A stretch of 64,000 bases of DNA. Origin: Atherinomorus stipes. Taxonomy: Eukaryota; Chordata; Actinopteri; Atheriniformes; Atherinidae. Each line of letters starts with the position of its first letter. Within the stretch, counting starts at the first letter, position 1. This document shows, in pieces, positions 32,731 to 42,879 of this stretch. Under the pieces are notes generated by a model. The model ran no database searches. It saw nothing but the letters and a program-made list of their open reading frames with translations, and was not told where the DNA came from. Position numbers and translations under genes: made by a program. The stretch lies in NCBI GenBank assembly GCA_023101725.1, contig JALJCO010001026.1, positions 217,001-281,000 on the forward strand, read 5' to 3'.

Positions 32731-33630
32731 AAGGAATAGTTCACCCTCAGAACGATTTAACTTTATTTTCCACTTACCTTCATGGTGAGAAAGACTCTGG
32801 AACACTTTTTTAATATTTCAAATGAAGCCGGCGATCAGGACGACTTCCCGTTTTCCCCCAACTTTCATATAATGGAGTTCGATTGAGCCCGAGCCAACAA
32901 GGTCCTTAGAAGTCCACAAAAACTTGTCAATATTCCTCCATTCTGCTCGTCCAATGTAATCCAAATGTCCTGAGTGGGTAGCGTCCAGAATTTACTTAAA
33001 ACTACACCATTTAGTATATTTTTAGAGCCTAAATAAAAGTACATCGCATCTCTTGCGCGCACACCGATGCGCGTTCATGAAACTACGGAAGGCGCGGCAG
33101 ACGAGATCGCGCGTTCTCTTTTTCTTTCATTATTTGTTTTAAATCAATATCCAACTCCTCTTGTATTTGTCCCGGTTCGTCTGCAGCTCTGTTGCTCTTC
33201 ACACAATGTAAACAGTGAATTTCTTCTTCTACGCTTGTATTATCGGAAGCGTTGGCTCTGAACGCCAAGGCTTCCAGGGTTTCGTGGATGCGCAGGTGCG
33301 CGCTCCGTGGAGTAATATATTCTTCTTTTTAGGCTCTAAAAATATAGTAAATGACGTCGTTTCGAGTAAATTCTGGACGCTACCCACTCAGGACACTTGG
33401 ATTACATTGGACGAGCAGTATGGAGGAATATTAACAAGTTTTTGTGGACTTCTAAGGACCTTGTTGGCTCGGGCTCAATCGAACTCCATTATATGAAAGT
33501 TGGGGGAAAACGAGAAGTCGTCCTGATCGCCGGCTGCATTTGAAATATTAAAAAAGTGCTCCAGAGTCTTGCTCACCATGAAGGGAAGTGGAAAATAAAG
33601 TTAAATCGTTCAGAGGGTGAACTATTCCTT
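32731..33630. mobile_element. 900-bp fold-back MITE with TA target duplication
   Basis: Starts AAGGAATAGTTCACCCTC at 32731 and ends with its inverse GAACTATTCCTT at 33630. TA lies directly outside on both sides (32729-32730 and 33631-33632). The arms are about 295 bp each (32731-33025 and 33336-33630) and pair nearly along their length: 'aacttgtcaatattcctcc' against 'ggaggaatattaacaagtt', for example. The 310-bp centre is not palindromic. The TA duplication suggests a Tc1/mariner-type enzyme moved it. An internal fragment is at 2105-2295. Confidence 0.85.
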
Positions 33631-33632
33631 TA

Positions 33633-34249
33633 ATCCTACCATCACTCTAAAAACCTGCAGAACCTCCAGAAGCTGCATTTAACTCTCAGTTTAAGACTGT
33701 TTATTTCTTTTATTTTGGAATTAACATCTTTAGAAGGCCCATTTTTCTGCCTCCTTTTTGCAAAAACATACCAAGACACCGTGTTAAGTACATCTTCACA
33801 ACTACAAGGGCTGTGTATGTGATCTTGGTCTCAACAGAGAGCTGAGACATGAGATTACTACAGAAGTATCAGAATTTACCGCGATAACCAACGTCATTTT
33901 GCCCATGTCGGTATGTTGCTGCCCCTTTAAGAAACCTGGAAGTGGAATGGCCTCACAGGACTTTTATGCCCTTTCAGACTTGCCGTAGTTGATGCAGCGT
34001 GACACTCCTGCACTGCAAATGAGTGTTTTCCTTCATTTTTTGCACGTTTTCTGAACATAACATATGTCTTTAAGTGATCAGTGAAGTTTATCTGATGTGT
34101 GAAGTGTTAAACATTTGAAGGATTGTTTTTTGTGTTAAATGTTTTGAAAACGTTGCAATGCTATTGGCGTTAGCCTGTCTATGGGTTTTTCAATGTTAAG
34201 TTAGCATTCATGCTAATCGATGGTTGTGTGTGCAATTTTTTTTTTTAAA
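33633..34249. other. No gene recognised
   Basis: Unclassified DNA, no convincing exon. Confidence 0.45.
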
Positions 34250-34579
34250 TTAATTCTTTTTAGGACCAAGTGGATGACAGGAAACATATACAATATATAT
34301 TCATACACACACACTAAAGTATATACATATAAATACATATGCATGTTCCTGCCCAGCCTAAATAATTTATTTTTCAAAACACACACATAACTTTTTTTTT
34401 TTGTCCTGAAAAAGGGAGTAGGCTGAAGTAAAAATACTTATCTAGGCATACCCCCTTACATTCATTCCTTCAGAAACAATAACTCTGTTTAACAAATTAA
34501 ACTCAAACAAGAAAAACACCCACACCATATCAAACCATCCCGTTAGATTTCCATTATTTTAAAATGAAGAAAAAAGTAG

Positions 34580-34822
34580 TTAAGTAAAATAACATAAATC
34601 ACAACAAGGAAAATGGCAACAGAGTAAATCCTCATTCGGTTTCCAAGCTGTACTCATTAGCATTTCATTTTCGAAAAGCCTTTTGAATCTACTTATTGCA
34701 TTACATGTTTTCATCTCATCACTACAGTTATTCCATAATTTTACTCCCGTGATTGATAGACAATGATACTTGGTATTTGTTCTTACCAATGACATCATTA
34801 GCACATGTACCTCGGAGGGCAT
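34580..34822 (-). pseudogene. LINE ORF2 C-terminal relic
   Basis: Contains the motif NTKYHCLSITGVKLWN followed by a helix with SRFKRLFENEML, the usual terminal block of L2/CR1/Rex-type ORF2. It resembles 20832-20972. The frame begins inside the domain after a stop in the decayed part. Confidence 0.75.
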
Positions 34823-34922
34823 GTGTGCTTGCCCTCACCTGAAACATACTTTTTGATGCATTACCTTAAACATACATGATCAAATCTTATAAGTAAATAA
34901 ATCTCTAAATTTTAGTGTTTTC

Positions 34923-35535
34923 TAGGGATGCATGATATTGGAATTTTGGCCAATATCTCATATGCCAATATTTCAAAACTCATGTGACCAATAACTGATA
35001 CTGATACCGATATCAAAGCTGAAAAAATAAGCAGTCATTGCAAATAGCAGTTCTGTTATCCGTTTCCGAAACTTTGAAAAATAGGGGTGGGAAAAAATAT
35101 CGATACACAGTAATATTGCGATATTTTCATATGCCAATATCAAAGCTATATTTAAAAACGTGGTATCAGTCTATTTTACTTACAAAATCTCACAAGATTT
35201 CATGGTTCTGTTACAAAATCTCATGAATTCTTGCAAGATTTCATAACATAACGCTGAAATATCGTGAGATTTCCTCAGTAAAATAGATTGATACTGCGTT
35301 TTTAAATGTCCACATGATATCAGCATATGAAAATATTGCAATATTTCAGTGCATTGATATTGTTTCTCACCTCTAGTTTTAAAGTCTGTGAAGAAGAAGA
35401 AGTCATAGTAGTAGTCGTTTTTTTTTACTTAAGAAACAGCGGGCTGATCGATTAAATATTGGTGCAGTGGCCGATGTCCGATCCTCAGTTTTAAGGCCGA
35501 TACCGATAGGGGAACGATTATATCGCACCTCCCAA
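34923..35535. mobile_element. hAT MITE inserted in the LINE, perfect 8-bp target duplication
   Basis: Starts TAGGGATGCATGATATTGG at 34923 and ends in the decayed inverse 'tatcgcacctcccaa' at 35535. The octamer gtgttttc flanks both sides (34915-34922 and 35536-35543) and is part of the LINE. Contents are palindromic 'ccgatatc' and 'gccgataccgata' words plus another MITE at 35082-35375. No protein. Confidence 0.85.
35082..35375. mobile_element. hAT MITE nested within 34923-35535
   Basis: Left TAGGGGTGGGAAAAAATATC (35082). Right 'gatattgtttctcacctcta' (ends 35375), its inverse with changes. Interior words: 'gcgatattttcatatgcc' against 'catatgaaaatattgc'. Other pieces of the same family lie at 39729-39900 and 48290-48400. 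The target duplication is not clear. Confidence 0.75.
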
Positions 35536-35851
35536 GTGTTTTCAGTTTGATGTAAAGTTGGTTTGTTGGCTTTCTGTAGCAGCATTACATACTATTCTTA
35601 TTGCTCGTTCCTGTATGATGCAAATAGATTCTGTATTTGTTTTGTATGTTCTTCCCCGATACTTCCACACAATTAATTAATTAATGGGAAAATGGGAAAC
35701 TCAGCACTGTTTTTCATGGACACAAACTAATATTTCCTCAAAAGTAAATAAGGATTAAATTTAAGTTTATTAATTTACATACATATAATATATATGGACA
35801 AATTAGCGCTTTTGTAGTTTTATGAGCATTTGAAAATTTGTAAAATTTGTA

Positions 35852-36130
35852 GGGGCAGCACGGTGGTGTGGTGGTTAGCATTGCAGCCTCACAGTTAGAA
35901 GGTCACTAGTTCGATTCCCGGCTGGGGAGGGGGTTCGAACAATTCCAACAGTGGCCTTCCTGTGTGGAGTTTGCATGTTCTCCCCGTGTATGTGTGTGTT
36001 CTCTCCGGGTTCTCCGGCTTCCTCCCACAGTCCAAAGACATGCATGTTAGGTTAATTGATCACTCTAAACTGTCCCTCGGAATGAATGAGCGTGAATGGT
36101 GAACCCTGTTTTGAGGGTCAAGATTAGGTT
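35852..36130 (+). mobile_element. tRNA-derived SINE-like repeat (forward copy with tRNA-like head)
   Basis: Starts 'ggggcagcacggtggtgtgg'. The A-box-like part is 'gtggtgtggtggttagcat' (about 35863-35882). The B-box-like part is 'agttcgattcc' (35909-35919), close to the canonical GGTTCGANTCC. Downstream 'gtgtggagtttgcatgttct' and 'cagtccaaagacatgcatgt' are the shared body found in reverse at 14535-14771 and 62678-62855. An internal RNA polymerase III promoter is likely from its tRNA ancestry; whether it is active is unknown. Confidence 0.8.
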
Positions 36131-36139
36131 TTAGAGATT

Positions 36140-36890
36140 AAGGGTGAATCCCATTTCCCCCTTAGCCCTTCCCCTCCGTTTTGCACGTTCATGTGTAGGG
36201 GTAGGGGTGTCCCAATACCTGTAGGATGGAGGGGAAGGGCTAAGGGGGAGGGCTATATACCCCTTCAAACGAAGATTTTTCGAGAGCACACTTCAAACGA
36301 AGGGGTATGAAAATCACTGGGACGATGGCTGCTACTGAGTCCAAAAACATCCACAACTGTAAATATTTCTCCATAAATAAAGTTTAAAAAGTGTGAAAAC
36401 CATTATATAGTCTAGTTTAATGCTGTTTAAATGTTTAACGGTCATTTTTTTTGCAAAATGCACATGAAAAAAAATCGCGAGTACTACATTGACGCTTCAG
36501 TTATATAAACGCTACCAGGCTGAAAACCAGCGGTGCTCTGCAGCCCTGATAATCTAGATGATCAATAAGAAATTCGGCAGCATCGCTGCTGGTCTTCATG
36601 GGATAAAACACAGGCAGGGATGTCATGCAAAAATCCAATTTGCTTGTTAACGTTAATCCACAGCTGTAGACGCTGATTTCTCCAGATTTGCGCCAACAGC
36701 TCAGCGCACATCTGCTTACACACAAGCCGGCGGAATCACTGATGACGTATGTGATTCTTGAAGGGGTGTCCCAATTTGAAGGGGTTGACTTTCACCCCTA
36801 CCCCTTGTAGCTTCGTTTTAAGTGCAAGGGCCAAGGGGAAGGGGGAAGGGGTAGGGGTAAAAAAGAGAATTGGGATTGGGCTTTAGAAGT
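36140..36890. mobile_element. GC-rich MITE ('cttagcccttcccc' family)
   Basis: The left end has 'gtgaatcccatttccccctt' and 'agcccttcccctcc'. The right end has 'gggaaggggtaggggt' and 'aattgggattgggcttta', the inverse with changes. The inner parts 'ggggtgtcccaatacc' and 'ggggtgtcccaatttg' repeat in direct orientation. No protein. It lies between the SINE and the hAT relic. Confidence 0.6.
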
Positions 36891-36900
36891 GTAGGAGAGT

Positions 36901-37380
36901 ATGCATGGGGCCCTGAATCCACTACTGGAGTTCACTGATTCACTCTCTGGTGAATGTTGCATGAGTGTTTCCTACCTCAAGCCACTGCTGCATCTCCTCA
37001 GAACACAGATTCTGAAAACATCTGATGATAAGTCACAACTCACAAAGGACATGAAGGTGACAGTCATGGCAGACGAAAAGTATGCTGACCAGAAAACAGA
37101 TGATCTGCTTGACATTGCAACCTTGGTGGATCCCCGTTTTGAAGTCCAGTATATTGAGCCAGAAAAGATCGATGCCATCAAAATGAGAGCAGTGTCTGAG
37201 ATGTTGGGGGGGGAACCAGGTCCTGTCCTCCCCCAGCCAAGGCAGAGGAACCAGGAGAGGGTCACGGAGCTGCAGCAGCATCACCCATCCAGAAGAAACA
37301 GAGAAAGTCACTGTCCCACCACCAGCACAGGACTTACTGACACAGAGACAGTGGAGAGGGAGCTTCATACTCGCTGTCAC
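36901..37380 (+). pseudogene. hAT (ZBED-like) transposase fragment, N-terminal side of a Harbinger insertion
   Basis: A 160-codon open stretch reads LEFTDSLSGECCMSVSYLKP, then DLLDIATLVDPRFEVQYIEP and IKMRAVSEML. The LVDPRF block, preceded by a run of helices and followed by an acidic, glutamine-rich linker, is characteristic of hAT transposases of the ZBED type. It encodes the segment before the C-terminal dimerisation domain. The N-terminal BED finger and catalytic domain are absent. The frame continues into the Harbinger element to a stop at 37447-37449. The missing C-terminus resumes at 38855. Confidence 0.8.
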
Positions 37381-37532
37381 CAGGGGCCTGTACGAAAAAG
37401 CCAGATTTTCTCTTATCCAGGTCATCCTATGACGCTGGTTCACTTCTGATCGGGTTCTATCTCCCCGGTAACTTATGCTGAACGCCTAACCTGGTCCAGA
37501 CCAGGATAAGTTCTGGATAAGAGATCACAGAG

Positions 37533-37540
37533 TATAAAAG
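37533..37540 (+). promoter_or_regulatory. TATA-like box before the Harbinger reading frame
   Basis: tataaaag lies 43 bases upstream of the ATG at 37576, after a C-run. The position suits a transposase promoter, but a run of A/T letters can arise by chance. Confidence 0.35.
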
Positions 37541-37575
37541 CACCCCCCCCCCTGACCAATTAGCGCTCTTGGAAA

Positions 37576-37839
37576 ATGGCCTGCCCATTTTTACTTGTCG
37601 AAGCTGGTGCCAAGATCGTGAGAGGAACTCTTAGAAGAGAGAGAATATTCAGAGATGGTGCAACCCTTTTTGATTTGCCACATGACATTTTATATGAAAG
37701 ATGTAGGTTTTCCTCTGCTGGACTCCGTTACATCTGTCAGCTGTTAGAGCCGTACATCACTAATGTAACGCATAGCAGCCGCACCGAAAACACCACAGAT
37801 GCTCTTCATCACACTGAGCTTTTATTAATGTTAGACTAA
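37576..37839 (+). pseudogene. HARBI1-like transposase, N-terminal fragment
   Basis: Starts MACPFLLVEAGAKIVRGTLR and contains RIFRDGATLFDLPHDILYER and FSSAGLRYICQLLEP. This is the layout of the N-terminal region of HARBI1-like PIF/Harbinger nucleases: the F-D-x-P-x-D-x-L/I-Y-E-R region, then the L-x-Y-I-C-x-L-L-E-P helix. It breaks after about 68 residues, where the text becomes a different frame and stops at 37837. The catalytic DDE part is missing, apart from one short block further on. Confidence 0.85.
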
Positions 37840-37987
37840 TTGAATTAATTTTGATGAAGACCAACGCCTCACCTCGAGTGAAAAAAAAAATTTGTGCTGC
37901 TACTGATGTAGCTGAAAAGCTTATTTTTTGTGGCCGAATTATGCTCATGGTCCCACTCGGTAAAACGTCATTCATTTATTTATTCAT

Positions 37988-38041
37988 TCATTCATTCACT
38001 GGTAGTTTGATGCACACCGTTGGCGACACTGAAAACGTATA
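37988..38041 (+). pseudogene. HARBI1-like internal fragment
   Basis: Reads SLMHTVGDTENV before a stop. In HARBI1-like proteins the block before the DNA-binding helix reads approximately F-x-x-x-V-G-D-x-x-x-V/I-S-K. The fragment comes about 150 bases after the first relic, consistent with an intron or insertion between them. Confidence 0.6.
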
Positions 38042-38099
38042 AAAACATGTCATGTAATACCCGCTTTTCCCCTGTGGGCTGCACAAATATTAAATGAAA

Positions 38100-38840
38100 T
38101 TCCATTCATTCATGAAAGAGTGTGGCAGCATAGAATCTCGTCAATGGCCGGTTTGGATTATATATTTGTATTTGTTCTTTACTTGTTCCCATGATCGTCT
38201 TGCGCTGCGGGGTTGCATCTGAAATAATGTGATTAAGAGGTCCCACATGTAGAAATCATGAATTTATGGAGCGCACACCCACCCATGCCGGCATGGTGAA
38301 GGGTTACAACACGTTCAACGATATGAGCCTAAAATATCCATATGCACAGTATGAGAAGCAAATATACTGAGGAAGCGCTGTAGTGTGATGAACACTAAAT
38401 GATCAGAGTCCGATATTGTTCCATGAATGTACAATCGCACGGACTTGCTGCGCATTAACAGCCAGCATTAATTCCTGGCTTTTGCTGCGGCGACTGTGTT
38501 GCTGCAGCATAAATGGAGCCATTTATTATCATTCCTGAATCATAATGTCGTGTTATCATTCAGGAATGATGATCCTGAATTCTACATATTTCTTAAGTAT
38601 CATTGTCTGCTCCTCCATGGTGAAATATGTCGCTCTCTGTTTCTCCATGTCTGTGATTGGTCAGATGCTTCCAACGCCGCCTCTTTTATGTGAGCGCGCA
38701 CTGATTAAGATTGGAAAACCCTGGGTTGAGTTACCGAGTTGATAACCAGCTTCATAGTACCGTTTATCAAGACCGCAGATGTCTGGTTAAGTCAACCCAG
38801 GTAACTGAGAGAAATCCCGGGCATGTTAATCCGGCTTCGT
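38100..38840. other. Remainder of the Harbinger element; no frame recognised
   Basis: AT-rich. The short frames (38496-38693, 38545-38742) carry no recognisable domain. It may contain the remains of the second Harbinger gene (Myb-like), but I cannot show it. Confidence 0.4.
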
Positions 38841-38854
38841 CGTATAGGCCCCTG

Positions 38855-39060
38855 ATGTGGACAGTGAAGTGGACCCACTGCTACGGTGGAAAATCCACGA
38901 AAAAACACTTCCCAAGAGTGAGCTTCCTGGCAAAGCGCTACGTGTGCATCCCGGCAACCAGCACTCCCTATGAGAGGGTATTTAGCACAGGGGGGCAATA
39001 TTGTGACCTGCCACAGGGCAGCTTTAAAAGCAGAAGCAGTTGATAGACTTGTCTTCCGTG
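38855..39060 (+). pseudogene. hAT transposase C-terminal dimerisation domain, frame-shifted
   Basis: Continues the gene broken at 37380. DVDSEVDPLLRWKIHEKT is followed, in another frame, by VSFLAKRYVCIPATSTPYER and VFSTGG. The pattern L-A-x-x-Y-x-x-I-P-A-T-S-x-x-x-E-R-x-F-S is the signature of the hAT C-terminal dimerisation domain (hAT family, Tnp). A second frameshift follows FSTGG. After it the other frame reads NIVTCHRAALKAEAVDRLVF, then a stop. Not functional. Confidence 0.85.
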
Positions 39061-39725
39061 TCCACAGCCTGTAGACTTGTCTGTCTGACCCAAAAGACTC
39101 ACTGCACTCATTTTTGTGCTTTTTTCTAAGCTTAACAGCTGAGTCAATGACTATTTTATTCATGTTCTCTTTGAAAGCTGTTTGAAATTGCACTGAGCAT
39201 GTAAACAATTGTTTTTATTGTTCCATTTTGTTCTAAAAAATATTTAAAACAATCTCAATTATAGAGATTTTATTTATATGTAAGATCCATCTTATTTATG
39301 ACATTGAGAAAAATGTCCATTTTGTTTTTTGCTCTCCTGTTAAACTTGAAAACTTTTAAGATTTGAGTTTTAAAATGAAGATTTTTATCATTTGTTTGGA
39401 GTTGTTTGTGTACCTGTTTGATCTGACTCAGTGTTGTAAAGCTATGGTCATGTTCAACATTGACAGAAAATAAATATTTGAATGAAAGTAATCCTCTGAT
39501 ATCTTTAAATCTCACTGAGATTTAACAAGGAACATTCAAAAATAATGGTTTGATTTATATCGAGATATTAATTGCCGAATATGATAAAAAATTATAGAGA
39601 CAGAGCTTTTTCCCCATTTTGCCCAGCTCAATTGCTGTCTTAGTTGTGCAAATTTTTTTGCTTTATTTTTTCCGTAATGACCCGACTGCACCTAAACTGA
39701 CTACGAAGGGGCCACCTGATTATTT
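39061..39725. other. Probable 3' flank of the hAT relic; no gene recognised
   Basis: AT-rich DNA with only a minus-strand frame at 39270-39515 of no recognisable domain. Confidence 0.4.
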
Positions 39726-39728
39726 AGT

Positions 39729-39900
39729 AAGGGTGGGAAAAAATATCGATACGCTGAAATATCACAATATTTTCAAATGCTGATACCACATCTATATTTA
39801 AAAGCATGGTATAGATCTATTTTACTGATGAAATCTCGCAAGATATCGTTTTGTTACAAAATCTAAAACGATATCTTGTATGAAAAAATTTAGATCCAGT
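39729..39900. mobile_element. Partial hAT MITE (same family as 35082-35375)
   Basis: Begins 'taagggtgggaaaaaatatc', shares 'gatacgctgaaatatc' and 'ggtatagatctattttactg' with that family, then ends early in a hairpin (39839-39878). Confidence 0.6.
39839..39878. repeat. Perfect 14-bp hairpin
   Basis: Arms caagatatcgtttt (39839-39852) and aaaacgatatcttg (39865-39878), with a 12-base loop. It lies inside the MITE fragment where the full family member has no perfect palindrome. Confidence 0.85.
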
Positions 39901-40194
39901 AGTTTCTGGAGATGTTATGTTGCACGGTGGGCGTGGCCTAATGTTGTTCCCATGCCCAACGAATTAAATAAAAGAAAAACAACAACAGCCTTCCGTGGGT
40001 TCCTAACTAAACAGCTTCTGTTATAGATCGGTTAACATTATTGATAACCGTTTATTTACAGTGTGATATTTCGGTATTTCCTCATTTCACAGAGCCGTTT
40101 ACGACATGGCTAGAGACAATGGATGAAATTAGCCTTTTGGCTAATTTGGTCCATCTCCTTTGTTTTTACATCCAATGTCCCCATCAAAGAAACA

Positions 40195-40310
40195 AGTAAA
40201 ATGAAAAGAAATATTGTCCAATATCGGGTCAATATTCAGTTATAAAGCCAATATCTGACAATACCAATATTGGGCAGATAATATTGTGTATCACTTATAG
40301 TAATACATTT
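40195..40310. mobile_element. hAT MITE remnant
   Basis: Repeated 'ccaatatcgggtcaatatt', 'gccaatatctgacaat' and 'attgtgtatcact' are the usual interior and terminus of the CCGATATC-type hAT MITEs. The left end was not located. Confidence 0.4.
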
Positions 40311-41135
40311 TCTGAAGGTCCCTAGACTTCCTCAAACATCAAGAACACGAATATGAGCCTCATTACTAAAGGTTAGCTTTTTTTTAAAGGGCAGGGACGA
40401 GGAAGTTAAAAAGAATGCAGCGTCTGAGGTCAAACATTCGAACGTTGCAAGATTCAGCTGGTTTTCCCTGAATTTGTGGATAAAAAATGTTTCCAGCAGA
40501 CTGTTTAATGGAAGTACAGCCTCAACATGGCTGATTCATGGAGAACCAGCAGGTAAACCGCACGAGCTCACACCTGCAGGAACAACACCTGAGGAATGAT
40601 CGTTCATCTCACCGCCTCACACTTACGCACTGAAGGAGCTTCAGAGAGCAGCAGTTATATAACATATCCACACGATCTGGAACATGTATGTGTCATACGA
40701 TGATGCAGGTATGTACTAAACACCCGAAAGTTTCTATTTGAAATAATCTGCAGAGGATTTCACCGTCGAACCATCTGCAGGCAGAAATCCAGTTCTGTGA
40801 AATGTCAATGAGGAAACTGTTTATGAGAATCAGAGAACAGGCAGGGCTGATGAGATGAGCAGGAAAGATAAGACGGGAGGATGAGGAGGGGTTTTCCAGC
40901 TGAAAGCTCAGGCCCAAAAAAAATGCTGCAGAACCAGAATGAGCCCAGAGGACAAGGAGCAGATTTATGAGTGGTTAGCTTCCGCCTAACCCTGGAAAAA
41001 AACTCAGTTCAAGATGTCTTCCAGGTAGATTATGGAGAAATGGAAAGTTCCTGCACTGGACCACCTGAAACCAGAACCTCACACAGACCGGGCAGTTCTG
41101 TTCAGTCAGTGTGAAGAAACACACCTGATCTGACA
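40311..41135. other. No gene recognised
   Basis: Unclassified. A minus-strand frame at 40693-40917 has no recognisable domain. Confidence 0.4.
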
Positions 41136-41139
41136 GTTC

Positions 41140-41468
41140 AGCTTCAGAACCTTTAATCCCAGTCAGCTTCAGAACCTTTAATCCCAGTCAGCATCAGAAC
41201 CTTTAATCCCAGTCAGCATCAGAACCTTTAATCCCAGTCAGCATCAGAACCTTTAATCCCAGTCAGCATCAGAACCTTTAATCCCAGTCAGCATCAGAAC
41301 CTTTAATCCCAGTCAGCATCAGAACCTTTAATCCCAGTCAGCATCAGAACCTTTCATCCCAGTCAGCATCAGAACTTTTAATCCCAGTCAGCATCAGAAC
41401 TTTTAATCCCAGTCAGCATCAGAACCTTTAATCCCAGTCAACATCAGAACCTTTAATCCCAGTCAGCA
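41140..41468. repeat. 25-bp minisatellite, about 13 units
   Basis: Unit approximates agcatcagaacctttaatcc plus cagtc. Units differ by single bases (first two 'agcttc', a few 'acttttaa'). Confidence 0.95.
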
Positions 41469-42300
41469 GAGGACCATTTTTTTGTTCTCTTCAGACACAC
41501 AGAACTTTCTGCTCACTTGTTGATCTTTGGCTGCTCCTGATTGGACGTTACCGTCAATTTCAGCTCTCTGATTGGTGGAAAGTTGGACAGGAATCTCTTC
41601 ATCATCATTTCCAGGTCTCTTAGCAACATAGTTGTGATTGTGATGTTTTTATGATGAAGATGGGATAATAATGGGCTTATCAGGGATGGATTTACCAGAT
41701 ACCAGATGTAATTTATCCAACTTACTACTGTTTCTGACGTTTATGATCTCTGTTGATGAGGAGTCTCAACACTGAGGCGCCAGTCCAGCAGAGTTTCAAG
41801 GATTAAAGTCCATTTTAAACCAAATGATGGAAAAGCCAGTTTAACCAGGGACCATGACTGATCAGTGCTCTCCGCTGATCTCAGACCAGCTCCGAAGCTG
41901 AAGAACGGGTCAAAGCCAACCAAACTGCTTTGACCAGAAATCCTGTTTTCAAATGAACTCTCCAACCATGGATTCAGAGTGGGAGACTCTTCATCTCTAC
42001 TCTTCATCACGTCATACTGAGCGTACTCAATCAGCAGCCAAGTTGTTCTGCAAGTTCTACAAGCCCGGCCATCCCGGGGAGATCTGCATGAAAACGGAAA
42101 CAGGACCACAGATGCGTGATCACACTCAGGGTTTGTCCTGCATGTAAACTCTGAGGTGTGAAAACAGATTTTCTGACCAGAGTTGTGGTGGACGGATGTC
42201 ATTTAACTGCCGTCGTAGCGCTGCGCCCATGTGTTGGCCTTACGGGGAGCCGAAGTCGCGCCTCTTATGACTGGAAGTCAATGGCGAGCAAATATTTCTC
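41469..42300. other. No gene recognised
   Basis: Contains two opposing open frames (41741-42202 minus, 41953-42147 plus) without recognisable domains. Confidence 0.4.
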
Positions 42301-42309
42301 TCCTTTAGG

Positions 42310-42876
42310 TTTGTGGATTAAAAATTTTTTTTTTTTATTTAAAATTTAAAAAATATGAAAAAAAAAACTTTTGTGAAAAAATTTATTATTTGAGTTTTTT
42401 TTGAAGCCTTTTTGTGATGAACCTCTCATAAAGGGATGATGCCCCTTCTTCTTATTTTATAAAAGATAAACCAAAATTTTCTTCCCTTACAAAATAATTT
42501 TTGCAACAAAAAAAAATACTAAACAAAAAAATAAAAAAAACTATTTATCAAAAAAAAAATATTAATAGGGGGTGGGGTGGGTGGTTAAAAAAAAGGAAAA
42601 AAAAGAGAAGGACGATTTATTACCTCCAAAAAGATAAAATTTTTTGGGGGGTTTTTTTATTTTTACTTTAAAAAAAAAAATGAGGATGACTAGAAATTTT
42701 CCCCCATAGTCAGAAAAAAATAAAATTAAAAAAAAATTTGTTATTTTTAAAAATAAAAATAAAAAATTGATTTTTTAAAAGCGCCTCTAAGAAAACAGGG
42801 GAAAAAAAATAAAAAAAAAAAGAGAAATATGGGAAAGAAAAAAAACAAAAAAAAACAGGGAAAAAAAAAAAAAAAA
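42310..42876. repeat. A-rich low-complexity block of doubtful reality
   Basis: Almost 570 bases of A and T runs with scattered g-runs ('gggggttttttt'), no codon or repeat structure and no clear period. Such texture is typical of poor consensus in a long homopolymer region. I annotate it only as low complexity. Confidence 0.6.
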
Positions 42877-42879
42877 CCC

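Larger units (their letters stand above)
34250..35665 (-). mobile_element. 5'-truncated L2/CR1-type LINE, reverse, interrupted by a hAT MITE
   Basis: The minus strand carries ORF2 pieces in correct order on both sides of an insertion. The upstream piece (about 35540-35660) reads WKYRGRTYKTNTESICIIQE and RAIRIVCNAATE. The downstream piece (34580-34920) reads TLKFRDLFTYK and later NTKYHCLSITGVKLWNN. A 3' untranslated tail with 'cagcctactccctttttcag' (minus strand, about 34407-34426) follows. This is the C-terminal end of a fish LINE reverse transcriptase; the 5' portion is absent, as is usual. The insertion at 34923-35535 splits it. Confidence 0.8.
37381..38854 (+). mobile_element. PIF/Harbinger DNA transposon, internally decayed, nested in the hAT relic
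   Basis: The left end CAGGGGCCTGTACGA begins at 37381 and continues 'aaaaagccagatt'. The right end (to 38854) is 'cttcgtcgtataggcccctg', the inverse with changes and the same distance structure. The interior holds HARBI1-like coding relics at 37576-37839 and about 37990-38037, after a TATA-like box at 37533. Sequence before and after belongs to one hAT gene, proving the nesting. The target duplication is not readable: cac on the left, atg on the right. Confidence 0.8.

Noticed and set aside
35852..35925. A functional tRNA gene
   Set aside because: The A- and B-box-like text belongs to a dispersed SINE-like repeat present three times. No proper cloverleaf with matching acceptor stem was seen.
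37576..37839. An intact domesticated HARBI1 gene
   Set aside because: Only the N-terminal part of the protein is present, the catalytic region is gone, and the fragment sits inside a bounded transposon.
41140..41468. Regularly spaced repeats that might suggest a CRISPR array
   Set aside because: The units are directly adjacent 25-bp copies without unique spacers, and the host DNA is vertebrate.
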